Source of the DNA: Treponema sp. UBA6367
GTDB taxonomy: Bacteria; Spirochaetota; Spirochaetia; Treponematales; Treponemataceae
Assembly: GCA_002437725.1 (NCBI GenBank)
Contig: DJRF01000020.1
Coordinates: forward strand, 1-26,107
DNA: 26,107 nucleotides
Direction of reading: 5' to 3'
Every line of letters starts with the position of its first letter. Position 1 is the first letter of the stretch. The position numbers and the translations under genes were made by a program. Shown here piece by piece: positions 1-7,307 of this stretch. The notes under the pieces were generated by a model. The model searched no databases, was not told where the DNA came from, and saw only the letters and a program-made list of their open reading frames with translations.

Positions 1-293
1 TTGTACTTCATTATGGTACCAGTTTTTTTTGCAGAAATATGAATAATCCGCAATCAATAAAAAAGAGTACTAGTTTTCTTCACAATTTATAAAAACTCCA
101 AATTCGACATTCTGTCTAAAAAAACACACATAAAATAAATTCTAACTTTAATTCAAATCTTTTACATAATATTCATACTCAACACGAATACATAATTTAT
201 ATATTTTTATATCAACAATAATCTATACATAAAAAAATAGCAAAAGTTTTCTTAACCTCATTTAGTATATTCACAACATTTATGGAAAAACTC
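1..293. other. AT-rich intergenic stretch with no gene recognised
   Basis: No open frame of useful length with a ribosome binding site is visible on either strand. The stretch is very rich in A and T, with many chance TATAAT-like hexamers, so no promoter can be chosen with confidence. It lies downstream of the outer-membrane barrel gene and its terminator. Confidence 0.6.
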
Positions 294-330
294 AAAAAAA
301 ATGCTTCCAAACGAACTTGTTCAGAAGCAA
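294..330 (-). terminator. Intrinsic terminator of the outer-membrane barrel gene
   Basis: Read on the minus strand, TGCTTC pairs with GAAGCA, with a further GAAC/GTTC pairing inside, and the stem runs straight into eight Ts. It lies about 28 nt beyond the stop codon of the barrel gene, where a rho-independent terminator would be expected. Confidence 0.75.
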
Positions 331-357
331 TAAAATTACAAAAACATAAAATAAAAT

Positions 358-1122
358 CTAAAAGCTAAGTTTATACTCATAACCTAAACTTAAAGAAAGC
401 ATTCGTCTATAAATATATTCTTGCGTTACAGAAACACTTCCTTGCGTTGCTTTTATTTTTGTAGGTGAGCAGTCAAGGAAATACCTAGCATCAACATTCA
501 TAAATCCTTTTCCAATCTTGTATCCGAAATTTGCATTAAATGCAAACCCAAAATTTATACCATCAAAAGAAACTTTTACGCCGTCATGCTCTTTTCCATC
601 AACATATTGTGTAGTTTCAACACCTGCATAATCTACAACAATTTGTTCTCCATACAATGGAATTGAAATATATGGTCCAATGCCTAATCCCAAGCGCACA
701 GTCTTAAAAGTTTCTTTATATGTAAGAAAAACTGGAATATCCATAGTATGATTAAAAAGGCTGAGTTTCACTTCTTCAGAAGCACTCGATGAAGAATATT
801 TTAATGTATACTTAAGACCGTTTCTAAAATTAAAATCAATTTCCGGCTGAATTCCCAATACCGATTTTCCTGTTTCGAATAAGCCAAAATTAGCATAAAT
901 TCCAAATCCCCCTCCAACAAGAGGAACTTTCTTGTCAGAAACGTCAAGACCTGAAGATACTAGATTTTTTTTCAAATCTTCCAAACTATCTTTTTGATTA
1001 GACGAAAAATCAGTACCTAAACTGGCATTAAAATTACCAAATGCCCCAACAGAAAAATCGACTGCACTCACACTTGTAATAAAAACACAGATAGCTACAA
1101 TTCCTGTAATAATTTTTTTCAT
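358..1122 (-). CDS. Outer-membrane beta-barrel protein (OmpW/porin-like), putatively phase-variable
   Basis: A 254-residue exported protein. The N-terminus MKKIITGIVAICVFITSVSA is a signal peptide, with cleavage likely after the last Ala. The rest alternates polar and hydrophobic residues in Gly/Tyr/Phe-rich strands, and the last residue is Phe (YKLSF), as in BAM-inserted barrels. Size fits an eight-stranded OMP_b-brl/OmpW-like fold, but no strict family signature was found. An upstream in-frame TTG would add four residues; the ATG at 1122 is preferred because GGAG sits 7 nt before it. It is monocistronic, with its own promoter and terminator, and begins just past the ribosomal operon terminator. 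The promoter carries a G10 tract in its spacer, so expression is probably on/off or graded. Exact substrate or role is unknown. Confidence 0.8.
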   Translation of the reverse strand: MKKIITGIVAICVFITSVSAVDFSVGAFGNFNASLGTDFSSNQKDSLEDLKKNLVSSGLDVSDKKVPLVGGGFGIYANFGLFETGKSVLGIQPEIDFNFRNGLKYTLKYSSSSASEEVKLSLFNHTMDIPVFLTYKETFKTVRLGLGIGPYISIPLYGEQIVVDYAGVETTQYVDGKEHDGVKVSFDGINFGFAFNANFGYKIGKGFMNVDARYFLDCSPTKIKATQGSVSVTQEYIYRRMLSLSLGYEYKLSF

Positions 1123-1139
1123 TACATTCTCCAAAAAAC

Positions 1140-1160
1140 TTGAACTGACTATCAGTTCAA
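1140..1160. promoter_or_regulatory. Perfect 9-bp-arm palindrome in the barrel gene leader
   Basis: TTGAACTGA and TCAGTTCAA are exact inverted copies separated by 3 bp. The site lies between the predicted start point (about 1168) and the GGAG ribosome binding site, so it could be a repressor operator (the shape resembles TetR-family sites) or a 5' hairpin in the mRNA. Confidence 0.55.
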
Positions 1161-1174
1161 AATATATTACAGAA

Positions 1175-1205
1175 ATTGTACCCCCCCCCCGATAATTTTT
1201 GTCAA
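1175..1205 (-). promoter_or_regulatory. Promoter with G10 tract in the spacer
   Basis: On the minus strand a perfect TTGACA (1200-1205) is followed by a 19-nt spacer and TACAAT (1175-1180, 5/6 of the consensus). Ten of the spacer bases are a pure G run (1181-1190). Loss of one or two Gs would give 18 or 17 nt, the optimal spacing. This is the known arrangement of slipped-strand promoters. The start point would fall near 1168, giving a leader of about 46 nt. Confidence 0.8.
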
Positions 1206-1226
1206 TACCAATATTTAATTTAAAGC

Positions 1227-1257
1227 AAAAAAAACCGCCCCATTTTTAGGGCGGTTT
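1227..1257 (-). terminator. Terminator of the ribosomal protein superoperon
   Basis: On the minus strand AAACCGCCC pairs perfectly with GGGCGGTTT across an 8-nt loop and continues into a run of eight Ts. It is 17 nt beyond the stop of the zinc-ribbon gene, so it ends the tuf-to-zinc-ribbon transcription unit. The barrel gene promoter starts only 22 nt further on. Confidence 0.9.
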
Positions 1258-1273
1258 ATGTCAGAAAGTAAAA

Positions 1274-1528
1274 TTACTGAGCGTCTGCACTTGATTCAGT
1301 AGAAGCAGGAGCTTCCTCTGCAGCAGGAACTGCAGCAGCCGCATTTTTTGCTTCAATTCTAGCTTTATTTTTCAATGCAGCTTTGCAAACTTTACAAATA
1401 TTTACAGTCTTTCCGTCTACTTCCTGTTCATAAAGGCACTTTACACCATCTCTCTTACAGATAGGGCAAGTTGCTCTTCCATGTGCAGGAAGCGTTCTTA
1501 TTCCAGTTCCACGATGGTTCTTAGACAT
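1274..1528 (-). CDS. Small zinc-ribbon protein at the end of the alpha operon
   Basis: An 84-residue protein. Residues 1-60 are basic and contain C21-x2-C24 and C45-x2-C48, with an extra C31, so a zinc ribbon is likely. From residue 62 the sequence becomes an Ala/Glu/Ser-rich, probably disordered acidic tail. The start has an AAGGAG site 8 nt upstream and is only 3 nt past the rplQ stop, so it is co-transcribed and probably translationally coupled. Its location suggests a ribosome- or transcription-associated role, but this is inference: it is not one of the universal ribosomal proteins and I cannot name it. A similar small zinc ribbon in this position may be a treponemal trait. Confidence 0.8.
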   Translation of the reverse strand: MSKNHRGTGIRTLPAHGRATCPICKRDGVKCLYEQEVDGKTVNICKVCKAALKNKARIEAKNAAAAVPAAEEAPASTESSADAQ

Positions 1529-1531
1529 ATC

Positions 1532-2092
1532 TTACTCCTTATCTGCAACAGCATCTGCTTTTGGTGCATCAGCTTTCTTTGCAGTAGATTTCTTAGCAGC
1601 AGGCTTTTTTTCTGCTGTTGCCTTTGTAGCAGTTGCTTTTTTAGCAGCAGTTTTCTTTTCAGAAGCAGGCTTCTCTGGAGCAGCTTTTTTAGCAGAGCCA
1701 GATTTCTTTTCTTCTGTTTCAGATTTATCCTCAAGTTTGTAGTCTACAAGTTCAAGAATAACCATGTCAGCAGCATCGCCCTGTCGGAATCCGAGTTTAA
1801 GAACACGAGTATAACCACCATTGCGATCTTTCATTCTAGGAGCTATTTCTGTAAACAATTTATTCAAAATCTTTTCATCCTGAATAAATTTTGCAACCTC
1901 ACGGCGATTATGAACAGAATCTATTTTGCCTCTAGTAATTAATTTTTCAGCAGCCTTTCTAACTTCAAGAGCTTTAGATTTTGTAGTTGTAATACGTTCA
2001 AATCTAAAAAGAGAAGTTACCATATTGCGAGACATAGCCCGTCGATGTGCTGTTGTGCGTGAAAGCGGATTAAAACCATTTCTATGATTCAT
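1532..2092 (-). CDS. rplQ: 50S ribosomal protein L17 with long basic C-terminal tail
   Basis: L17 binds 23S rRNA near the exit tunnel. Residues 1 to about 125 are the normal domain (MNHRNGFNPLSRTTAHRRAM start, GGYTRVLKLGFRQGDAADM near the end). The remaining roughly 60 residues form a Lys/Ala/Pro/Thr tail of repeated KKA, AKK and TAK units, resembling histone H1-type tails and absent from typical L17 of about 120-130 residues. The start codon overlaps the end of rpoA by 11 bp, with AGGAAG upstream, implying translational coupling. Confidence 0.96.
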   Translation of the reverse strand: MNHRNGFNPLSRTTAHRRAMSRNMVTSLFRFERITTTKSKALEVRKAAEKLITRGKIDSVHNRREVAKFIQDEKILNKLFTEIAPRMKDRNGGYTRVLKLGFRQGDAADMVILELVDYKLEDKSETEEKKSGSAKKAAPEKPASEKKTAAKKATATKATAEKKPAAKKSTAKKADAPKADAVADKE

Positions 2093-3137
2093 CTGTTTCT
2101 TCCTTCTGCTTTGTTTTATTTACAGCATTCTTCAGATGACTGTAATCTGTCATTCCTAGTGTAAGTCCCCATTCCTGAAGTTTTTCTTTTATTTCAGTAA
2201 GGCTTTTCTTACCAAAGTTTCTAGTCTTGGCAATGTCATCTTCCGTCTTTTTTGTTAATTCACCGATAGTGCGAATATTTGCATTCTTCAAACAATTTGA
2301 AGAACGTACAGAAAGTTCAAGTTCTTCTACAGGAGTATTAAGGATTTCCCCAATTCTTGCATCAACTTCATCACTTTCATCACTACCAGAGATTTCACTG
2401 TCGTTGAAGTTTACAAAGATTGAAAAATGATCTTTTGCTATCTTTGCAGCTTCAGCCAATGCATCTTCAGGTGCAATTGTTCCGTCAGTCCAAATTTCCA
2501 AAATAAGTTTATCGTAATCATTTCGCTGTCCAACACGACAAGGTTCAATTGAATACTTAACTTTTGGAACTGGAGTAAAAATCGCATCCATTGGAATCGT
2601 TCCAACAATTTCAATGTAATGTTCATTTACTTCAGCAGGAACATAGCCTCTTCCAAGATCTACTTGTAGTTCTATGTCCAAACGAGCATCTTCCATCATG
2701 GTAAAAAGAAGCATATCTTTTGTCATGATTTCAAGCTCATCACCTCTTGCAAGGTCATCGCTCTTTACAACACCTGGTCCTTTAAATTCATAAAGGAAAG
2801 TATTCTGTTCAACGTCGTTAGGCAGACGCAAGCGGATCTGTTTCAGACTATTGATTATTTCCAGAGTATCTTCGGAAACATTTGGAATTGCTTCAAATTC
2901 ACTGGAGATAACATGAGGAACACCATCAGCATCGTATGAAGTAATTCGAATTGAAGTTACCGCATATCCCTGAATCGAAGATAAGAGCACACGTCGTAAT
3001 GTATTACCAACGGTTGTACCAAATCCTGTTTCAAAAGGATAAGCTGTAAACTTACCGTAATTCGGATTGTTTTCAAGATGCTCAAAAGTAATACCCTTAG
3101 GTTTTTTAAAACCTTTAAGCAGATTTTTGCGAGCCAT
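2082..3137 (-). CDS. rpoA: DNA-directed RNA polymerase alpha subunit
   Basis: A 351-residue alpha subunit. The N-terminal domain (about 1-240) carries the assembly signature GFGTTVGNTLRRVLLSS. The C-terminal domain begins near 270 and contains VRSSNCLKNANI and NFGKKSLTEIK. Arg278 aligns with E. coli Arg265 of the UP-element contact surface, so UP-element and activator contacts are probably retained. It is slightly longer than E. coli alpha (329) through an acidic linker and a polar tail. It sits between rpsD (12 nt) and rplQ (overlap), the standard alpha operon order. Confidence 0.97.
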   Translation of the reverse strand: MARKNLLKGFKKPKGITFEHLENNPNYGKFTAYPFETGFGTTVGNTLRRVLLSSIQGYAVTSIRITSYDADGVPHVISSEFEAIPNVSEDTLEIINSLKQIRLRLPNDVEQNTFLYEFKGPGVVKSDDLARGDELEIMTKDMLLFTMMEDARLDIELQVDLGRGYVPAEVNEHYIEIVGTIPMDAIFTPVPKVKYSIEPCRVGQRNDYDKLILEIWTDGTIAPEDALAEAAKIAKDHFSIFVNFNDSEISGSDESDEVDARIGEILNTPVEELELSVRSSNCLKNANIRTIGELTKKTEDDIAKTRNFGKKSLTEIKEKLQEWGLTLGMTDYSHLKNAVNKTKQKEETDES

Positions 3138-3149
3138 CTGAACTCCTTA

Positions 3150-3743
3150 TTATTTTGAATAGAACTCGACAATAAGGCGTTCTTCAACTGCATAATCAAT
3201 GTCGCTTCTTGCAGCCAAATTTAATACCTTACCAGAGAAATTTGCTTTATCAGCTTCAAGCCAAGAAGGAACCTTTCTGTTTTCATTCTTGATAACACTA
3301 GTTTTAATTCCTGACAATGAGCGACTTGACTCTCTAATAGAAATAACATCACCTGCTTTTACAAGGTAAGATGGAATATCTACTTTTGAACCATTAACTT
3401 CTATGTGACCGTGACTTACCATTTGTCTAGCCTCATTTCGAGTCTTCGAAAATCCAAGTCGGAAAACAACATTGTCAAGTCTTGATTCAAGAATTTGAAG
3501 AAGCATTTCACCTGTTACGCCATTTTTCTTTGTTGCCATAACATAGTATTTTTTAAACTGCTTTTCCAAAAGACCATAGATGAATTTCACCTTTTGCTTT
3601 TCGTTAAGCTGAATTCCGTATTCAGACTTTTTTCTTCTAGTCTGTTTTTGGTTTCTATTGGTTTCCTTATCATAACCCATTACAGTAGGGCTAATTCCCA
3701 AAGCTTTGCATCGCTTCAAAATTGGAAGTGTACTTCTACCCAT
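3150..3743 (-). CDS. rpsD: 30S ribosomal protein S4, zinc-free form
   Basis: A 197-residue S4, a primary 16S rRNA binder that nucleates the 30S body. The N-terminus MGRSTLPILKRCKALG lacks the Cys-x-x-Cys motif of zinc-containing S4. The S4 RNA-binding domain is visible from about residue 92 (LESRLDNVVFRLGFSKTRNE, then MVSHGHIEVNG). AAGGAG lies upstream of the ATG. In E. coli S4 represses the alpha operon by binding its leader; whether that applies here is unknown, but the hairpins before rpmJ are a possible target. Confidence 0.96.
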   Translation of the reverse strand: MGRSTLPILKRCKALGISPTVMGYDKETNRNQKQTRRKKSEYGIQLNEKQKVKFIYGLLEKQFKKYYVMATKKNGVTGEMLLQILESRLDNVVFRLGFSKTRNEARQMVSHGHIEVNGSKVDIPSYLVKAGDVISIRESSRSLSGIKTSVIKNENRKVPSWLEADKANFSGKVLNLAARSDIDYAVEERLIVEFYSK

Positions 3744-3756
3744 TACTTAAATCTCC

Positions 3757-4137
3757 TTACATACGGCGTGTTTTGCGAGGGCGACATCCGTTATGAGGAA
3801 TAGGAGTAACATCGTGAATAGATTTTACTCTAAGACCCATAACACCAAGAGAGCGAATTGCATTTTCGCGTCCCATTCCAGGTCCCTTTACATAAACATT
3901 AACTTCGCGCAAGCCGTAGCTTACTGCCTTCTGAACAGCAGTTTCAGCAACTGTCTGAGCGGCAAATGGAGTAGACTTTTTTGCTCCACGGAAACCAAGA
4001 CCACCCGATGATGCCCATGCAAGAGCATTACCGTTCAAGTCTGTAATAGTTACGATAGTATTGTTAAACGTTGCCTGAATGTAAACATTACCTTCAAAAA
4101 CGCTTTTCTTTTCCTTTCGCTTTTTAACTGTAGCCAT
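3757..4137 (-). CDS. rpsK: 30S ribosomal protein S11
   Basis: A 126-residue protein with the S11 signatures NNTIVTITDLNGNALAWASSGGLGF and a C-terminus PHNGCRPRKTRRM. It forms part of the 30S platform next to the mRNA exit. A GGAGG site precedes the ATG, and the gene follows rpsM after 14 nt. Confidence 0.97.
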   Translation of the reverse strand: MATVKKRKEKKSVFEGNVYIQATFNNTIVTITDLNGNALAWASSGGLGFRGAKKSTPFAAQTVAETAVQKAVSYGLREVNVYVKGPGMGRENAIRSLGVMGLRVKSIHDVTPIPHNGCRPRKTRRM

Positions 4138-4151
4138 TGAATTCCTCCGCC

Positions 4152-4520
4152 TTAAGCCTTCTTCTTGTTAGCAACAGTCTTCTTTTTACCTTTGCGAGTA
4201 CGTGCATTGGTGCGTGTTCTCTGTCCACGAACTGGAAGACCTCGCTTGTGTCTAAGACCACGATAGCAGCCAATATCCATCAAGCGTTTAAGATTAAGAC
4301 CGATTTCTGTACGGAGACGGCCTTCAACTTTGTAATTTTTATCAATGATATCACGAATCTGTGCAATTTCATCCTGTGTAAGATCGTTAGCCATCTTCAT
4401 AGGATCAAGTTTTGCTTCTTCACAAATCTTTTTTGCTACAGAGTTACCAATACCATAAATGTAAGTTAAAGCAACACATAAGTGTTTGTTTGGGATATCA
4501 ACCCCAGATATTCGAGCCAT
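4152..4520 (-). CDS. rpsM: 30S ribosomal protein S13
   Basis: A 122-residue protein starting MARISGVDIPNKHLCVALTY with a helix-two-turn-helix core and the C-terminal RGLRHKRGLPVRGQRT motif. The tail is Lys/Arg rich and reaches toward the P-site tRNA. It lies in the 30S head and contacts 50S L5 through an intersubunit bridge. It is 10 nt downstream of rpmJ. Confidence 0.97.
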   Translation of the reverse strand: MARISGVDIPNKHLCVALTYIYGIGNSVAKKICEEAKLDPMKMANDLTQDEIAQIRDIIDKNYKVEGRLRTEIGLNLKRLMDIGCYRGLRHKRGLPVRGQRTRTNARTRKGKKKTVANKKKA

Positions 4521-4530
4521 CTGTTACTCC

Positions 4531-4644
4531 TTAGCCCTGTCTCTGCTTGTGTTTTGGATTTGTACAAATAATACGGATAACACCGTTTCTTTTAATAACC
4601 TTACACTTGTCACAGATAGGTTTTACACTGGTTCGTACTTTCAT
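4531..4644 (-). CDS. rpmJ: 50S ribosomal protein L36, zinc-binding form
   Basis: A 37-residue protein, the normal L36 length. Zinc ligands are C11, C14, C27 and H32. The frame is open further upstream, but the ATG at 4644 is chosen because it gives the conserved MKVRTSVKPICDKC start and has a very strong AGGGGG site 6 nt upstream. It is the first gene after the 121-nt secY gap, which contains an extended -10 promoter candidate and competing hairpins. Confidence 0.97.
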   Translation of the reverse strand: MKVRTSVKPICDKCKVIKRNGVIRIICTNPKHKQRQG

Positions 4645-4656
4645 AAAAGACCCCCT

Positions 4657-4715
4657 GAGAATATACATTCTCACCGAATCCTGGCACCTCGCAATGAGAG
4701 ACAATTCGGTGAGAA
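4657..4715 (-). promoter_or_regulatory. Overlapping alternative hairpins in the rpmJ leader
   Basis: Perfect 12-bp arms (TTCTCACCGAAT at 4668-4679, its complement at 4704-4715) enclose a 24-nt loop. A second stem, GAGAAT/ATTCTC at 4657-4672, uses five of the same bases, so the two cannot form together. The second stem abuts the AGGGGG ribosome binding site. There is no U-run, so neither is a simple terminator. The layout suggests translational control of the alpha operon by a ribosomal protein, by analogy with the S4 system of E. coli; that role is inferred. Confidence 0.55.
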
Positions 4716-4717
4716 GT

Positions 4718-4726
4718 AATATAGCA
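4718..4726 (-). promoter_or_regulatory. Extended -10 promoter candidate for the alpha operon
   Basis: The minus strand reads TGC followed by TATATT, an extended -10 element. No good -35 is seen 17 nt upstream. A start about 7 nt downstream would place the transcript 5' end right at the 12-bp hairpin. It would allow rpmJ-rpsM-rpsK-rpsD-rpoA-rplQ to be transcribed independently of the upstream genes. Confidence 0.4.
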
Positions 4727-4765
4727 TATATTCCCAATCTTTTTCTACTACTAATTCACGATTTT

Positions 4766-6100
4766 TTACAAATTTCGTGATCTGATTTTACCCTTTTTAG
4801 TAAGACCGTCTTGATGATGCATTTTCAAAAGAGCTTCTATCTGACTCATAGTATCCAAGTCAACACCTACCATAATGATAAGTGAAGTTCCTCCCATCAG
4901 CATCGAAATTGACTGAGGGAAATGGAAAAGATTCTGAACAACGGTAGGAATAATCGCTATCATTGCTAAGAATAATGAACCTGGAAGAATAAGTCGATTC
5001 AATATCTTCTGAAGGTATTCCTCTGTTTTATCAGTACGCACACCAGGAATCGAGCCGCCGTTTTCCCGGATATTCTTTGCGATTTCTGTAGGGTTCAGAG
5101 TAACCTGAGTGTAGAAGTATGCAAAGAACACGATAAGAATAACCAACAAAATATTATACCAGAGTCCGTTAGGTGAAAGTATAGTAGAAAGCTTTACTAT
5201 CCACCTTGGAGAATCCTGATTATTTCCCATCATTGAAAAAAGCTGAAGCGGCAAAGTAAGAAGAGAGTTTGCAAAAATCAATGGAATTACGTTAGACGGA
5301 TTAATTTTGAAAGGAATATAAGTGTTTTGACCACCATACATTTTTCTTCCAATAACACGCTTTGCGTAATGCACAGGAATTTTGCGTTCTCCTGACTCTT
5401 CATAAATTACCAATGCTACAATAACAAGGAACATAAGAATCACAACAATTACAAATACCAACTGGATTTCTCCAGAAGATACTTTTTGAACTAGTTCCAT
5501 AATTGCACTTGGAAGCCGAGCAACAATACCGGCAAAAATCATCATAGAAATTCCGTTGCCAATACCGTTTGCAGTAATCTGATCACCAAGCCAAATTGTT
5601 ATCATAGACCCTGTTGTTACAGTCAACATAGCTAGAGCATTAAACTTCCAGCGTGGGTCAAGCATAATACAGCCAGGAATACTAGCAGCATAAACTGTAA
5701 CTGCATAAGACTGAAGAATACATACAAAAATTGTACCTATCCTAGTCCATGCAGCCATTTTACGCTGCCCACCGTCTTCCTGTACTGCACGTTTCAAAGA
5801 AGGGAAAATAACCACAGCAAGCTGCATAATAATCTGCGTAGAAATATAGGGCATAACTCCCAACATAAAAATTGAGAAATTTGAAAATGCTCCACCTACA
5901 AAGAAATCCATATAACTTGCAAACGCATTTTTATTTTGCGAAGCCAAGTCGTCAAAGTACTTTAACAACACATTTGCATCAATTCCAGGAATGGTTATAA
6001 CACTTCCGAGTCGGAAGATAGCCAAAATAAGGAATGTAAAAAGCATACGGCTGCGAAGCTCTTTAACTTTAAACATATTTACAATAGGATTGCTTGCCAT
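4766..6100 (-). CDS. secY: Protein translocase subunit SecY
   Basis: The 444-residue channel subunit of the Sec translocon, with ten predicted membrane helices. Recognisable segments are the N-terminal FKVKELRSRMLFTFLILAIF, the plug region GIDANVLLKYFDD, PYISTQIIMQL in helix 2, and the cytoplasmic loop ESGERKIPVHYAKRV that contacts SecA and the ribosome. The ATG has AGGGAG upstream. It closes the spc block; its stop is 121 nt before rpmJ. Confidence 0.97.
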   Translation of the reverse strand: MASNPIVNMFKVKELRSRMLFTFLILAIFRLGSVITIPGIDANVLLKYFDDLASQNKNAFASYMDFFVGGAFSNFSIFMLGVMPYISTQIIMQLAVVIFPSLKRAVQEDGGQRKMAAWTRIGTIFVCILQSYAVTVYAASIPGCIMLDPRWKFNALAMLTVTTGSMITIWLGDQITANGIGNGISMMIFAGIVARLPSAIMELVQKVSSGEIQLVFVIVVILMFLVIVALVIYEESGERKIPVHYAKRVIGRKMYGGQNTYIPFKINPSNVIPLIFANSLLTLPLQLFSMMGNNQDSPRWIVKLSTILSPNGLWYNILLVILIVFFAYFYTQVTLNPTEIAKNIRENGGSIPGVRTDKTEEYLQKILNRLILPGSLFLAMIAIIPTVVQNLFHFPQSISMLMGGTSLIIMVGVDLDTMSQIEALLKMHHQDGLTKKGKIRSRNL

Positions 6101-6116
6101 GCTTTACTCCCTGAAC

Positions 6117-6593
6117 TTATTTAGATTCTTCAGCTTTTTCAGCAGTTTTTACAGAACCGCCAGCTTTTTCAATCTTAGCTTTTGCAGAAGCAGAAATCTT
6201 ATCTACTTCAACTGTAAGTTTCTTTGTAACATCTCCGTTACCAAGAACTTTTACAAGCACAGGGGATGTAACTGAAATAAAACCTTTTTCAGAAAGAGTT
6301 TTCTTATTTACAGTTTCACCATCAGCATATTTTGCTTCAAGCTGATCCAAATTAATGCAAACATATTCCTTTTTAAAAGGATAGTTTGAAAAACCACGAA
6401 TCGCAATACGTCTGTAAAGTGGCATCTGTCCACCTTCAAAACCTACGTATACTTTTCCACCAGAGCGAGATTGCTGTCCCTTATTACCTTTACCTGCAGT
6501 TGAACCAAGTCCTGAAGAAGAACCTCGTCCTACACGCTTAGGCTTTTTATTAGCTCCTTCTGGAGCTCTGAGTACCGGATTGTAATCAGACAT
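6117..6593 (-). CDS. rplO: 50S ribosomal protein L15
   Basis: A 158-residue L15 with the Gly-rich RNA-binding N-terminus (KRVGRGSSSGLGSTAGKGNKGQ) and FEGGQMPLYRRIA. The C-terminal VLGNGDVTKKLTVEVDKISASAKAKIEKAGG motif is complete, followed by a short Lys/Glu/Ala tail. Its ATG shares one base with the rpmD stop (TAATG), indicating termination-reinitiation. Confidence 0.97.
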   Translation of the reverse strand: MSDYNPVLRAPEGANKKPKRVGRGSSSGLGSTAGKGNKGQQSRSGGKVYVGFEGGQMPLYRRIAIRGFSNYPFKKEYVCINLDQLEAKYADGETVNKKTLSEKGFISVTSPVLVKVLGNGDVTKKLTVEVDKISASAKAKIEKAGGSVKTAEKAEESK

Positions 6594-6784
6594 TATTTTG
6601 CCTCCTCTACTTTTACAAGATGAGAAACAGAAGCTATCATACCGCGAACTGAATCACTATCGTCCTGTATTACAGAAGAGTTAATCTTCTTCAACCCAAG
6701 GCTGCGAACTGTGGCAACTTTGGCAGGTTTCTGTCCGATTGTACTTCTTACAAGTGTAATCTTTAACTGTTTTGCCTTAGCCAT
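6593..6784 (-). CDS. rpmD: 50S ribosomal protein L30
   Basis: A 63-residue L30 of normal size, with KITLVRSTIGQKPAKVATVRSLGL and the Val-Lys-Val end. An in-frame GTG lies four codons upstream, but the ATG at 6784 is chosen because a GGGG site lies 7 nt before it, within the last codons of rpsE, and because L30 normally starts with this motif. Tight packing (2 nt after rpsE, 1-nt overlap with rplO) indicates coupling. Confidence 0.95.
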   Translation of the reverse strand: MAKAKQLKITLVRSTIGQKPAKVATVRSLGLKKINSSVIQDDSDSVRGMIASVSHLVKVEEAK

Positions 6785-6786
6785 GA

Positions 6787-7299
6787 TTAACCCCACAATT
6801 CATCAAGTGTCTTTCCACGTGCAGCTGCAACAGCTTTTGCATCCATAAGATTCTGGATAGCATTAAATGTTGCACGAACAACGTTTACAGATGAACTTGA
6901 GCCCAAAGATTTTGAAATAACATCTGTAGCTCCTACAGCATCCATTACAGAACGAACTGCACCACCAGCTTTAATTCCTGTACCAGAACAAGCAGGTTTT
7001 AGGAGAACTGAAGAACTCTTGTATTTTCCAATAATTTCATGTGGCAAAGTACCGTTTTTCATAGGCATTACAACCATATTACGTTTAGCTTTGTCAATGC
7101 TCTTTTTAATAGCTTCGGAAACGTCATTTGCCTTTCCAAAACCGTAACCTACACGACCTTTTTGATCACCTACAACTGTAAGAGCAGAGAAAGACATTCT
7201 TCGTCCACCCTTTACTGTCTTTGATGTTCTATTAAGAGTAACTAATTTTTCAACAAATTCTTTCTCTTTTGGGTCTTTATCAAATTTCTGGCGTTCCAT
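6787..7299 (-). CDS. rpsE: 30S ribosomal protein S5
   Basis: A 170-residue S5 with the double-stranded RNA-binding-like N-terminal domain. The loop KTVKGGRRMSFSALTVVGD includes the spectinomycin-loop region with no obvious resistance-type deletion. GIKAGGAVRSVMDAVG and SSSSVNVVRATFNAI mark the C-terminal domain. It takes part in decoding accuracy. A TAGGAG site precedes the ATG. Confidence 0.97.
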   Translation of the reverse strand: MERQKFDKDPKEKEFVEKLVTLNRTSKTVKGGRRMSFSALTVVGDQKGRVGYGFGKANDVSEAIKKSIDKAKRNMVVMPMKNGTLPHEIIGKYKSSSVLLKPACSGTGIKAGGAVRSVMDAVGATDVISKSLGSSSSVNVVRATFNAIQNLMDAKAVAAARGKTLDELWG

Positions 7300-7307
7300 T
7301 TTAACTC

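Noticed and set aside
1481..1942. Long open frame on the plus strand opposite rplQ
   Set aside because: It is the complement of the Lys/Ala-rich L17 tail, giving Cys/Ser/Phe runs, with no ribosome binding site.
4749..4771. Hairpin at the end of secY (CACGA/TCGTG) as a terminator
   Set aside because: The stem is short with a bulge and is not followed by a T-run; transcription probably continues into rpmJ.
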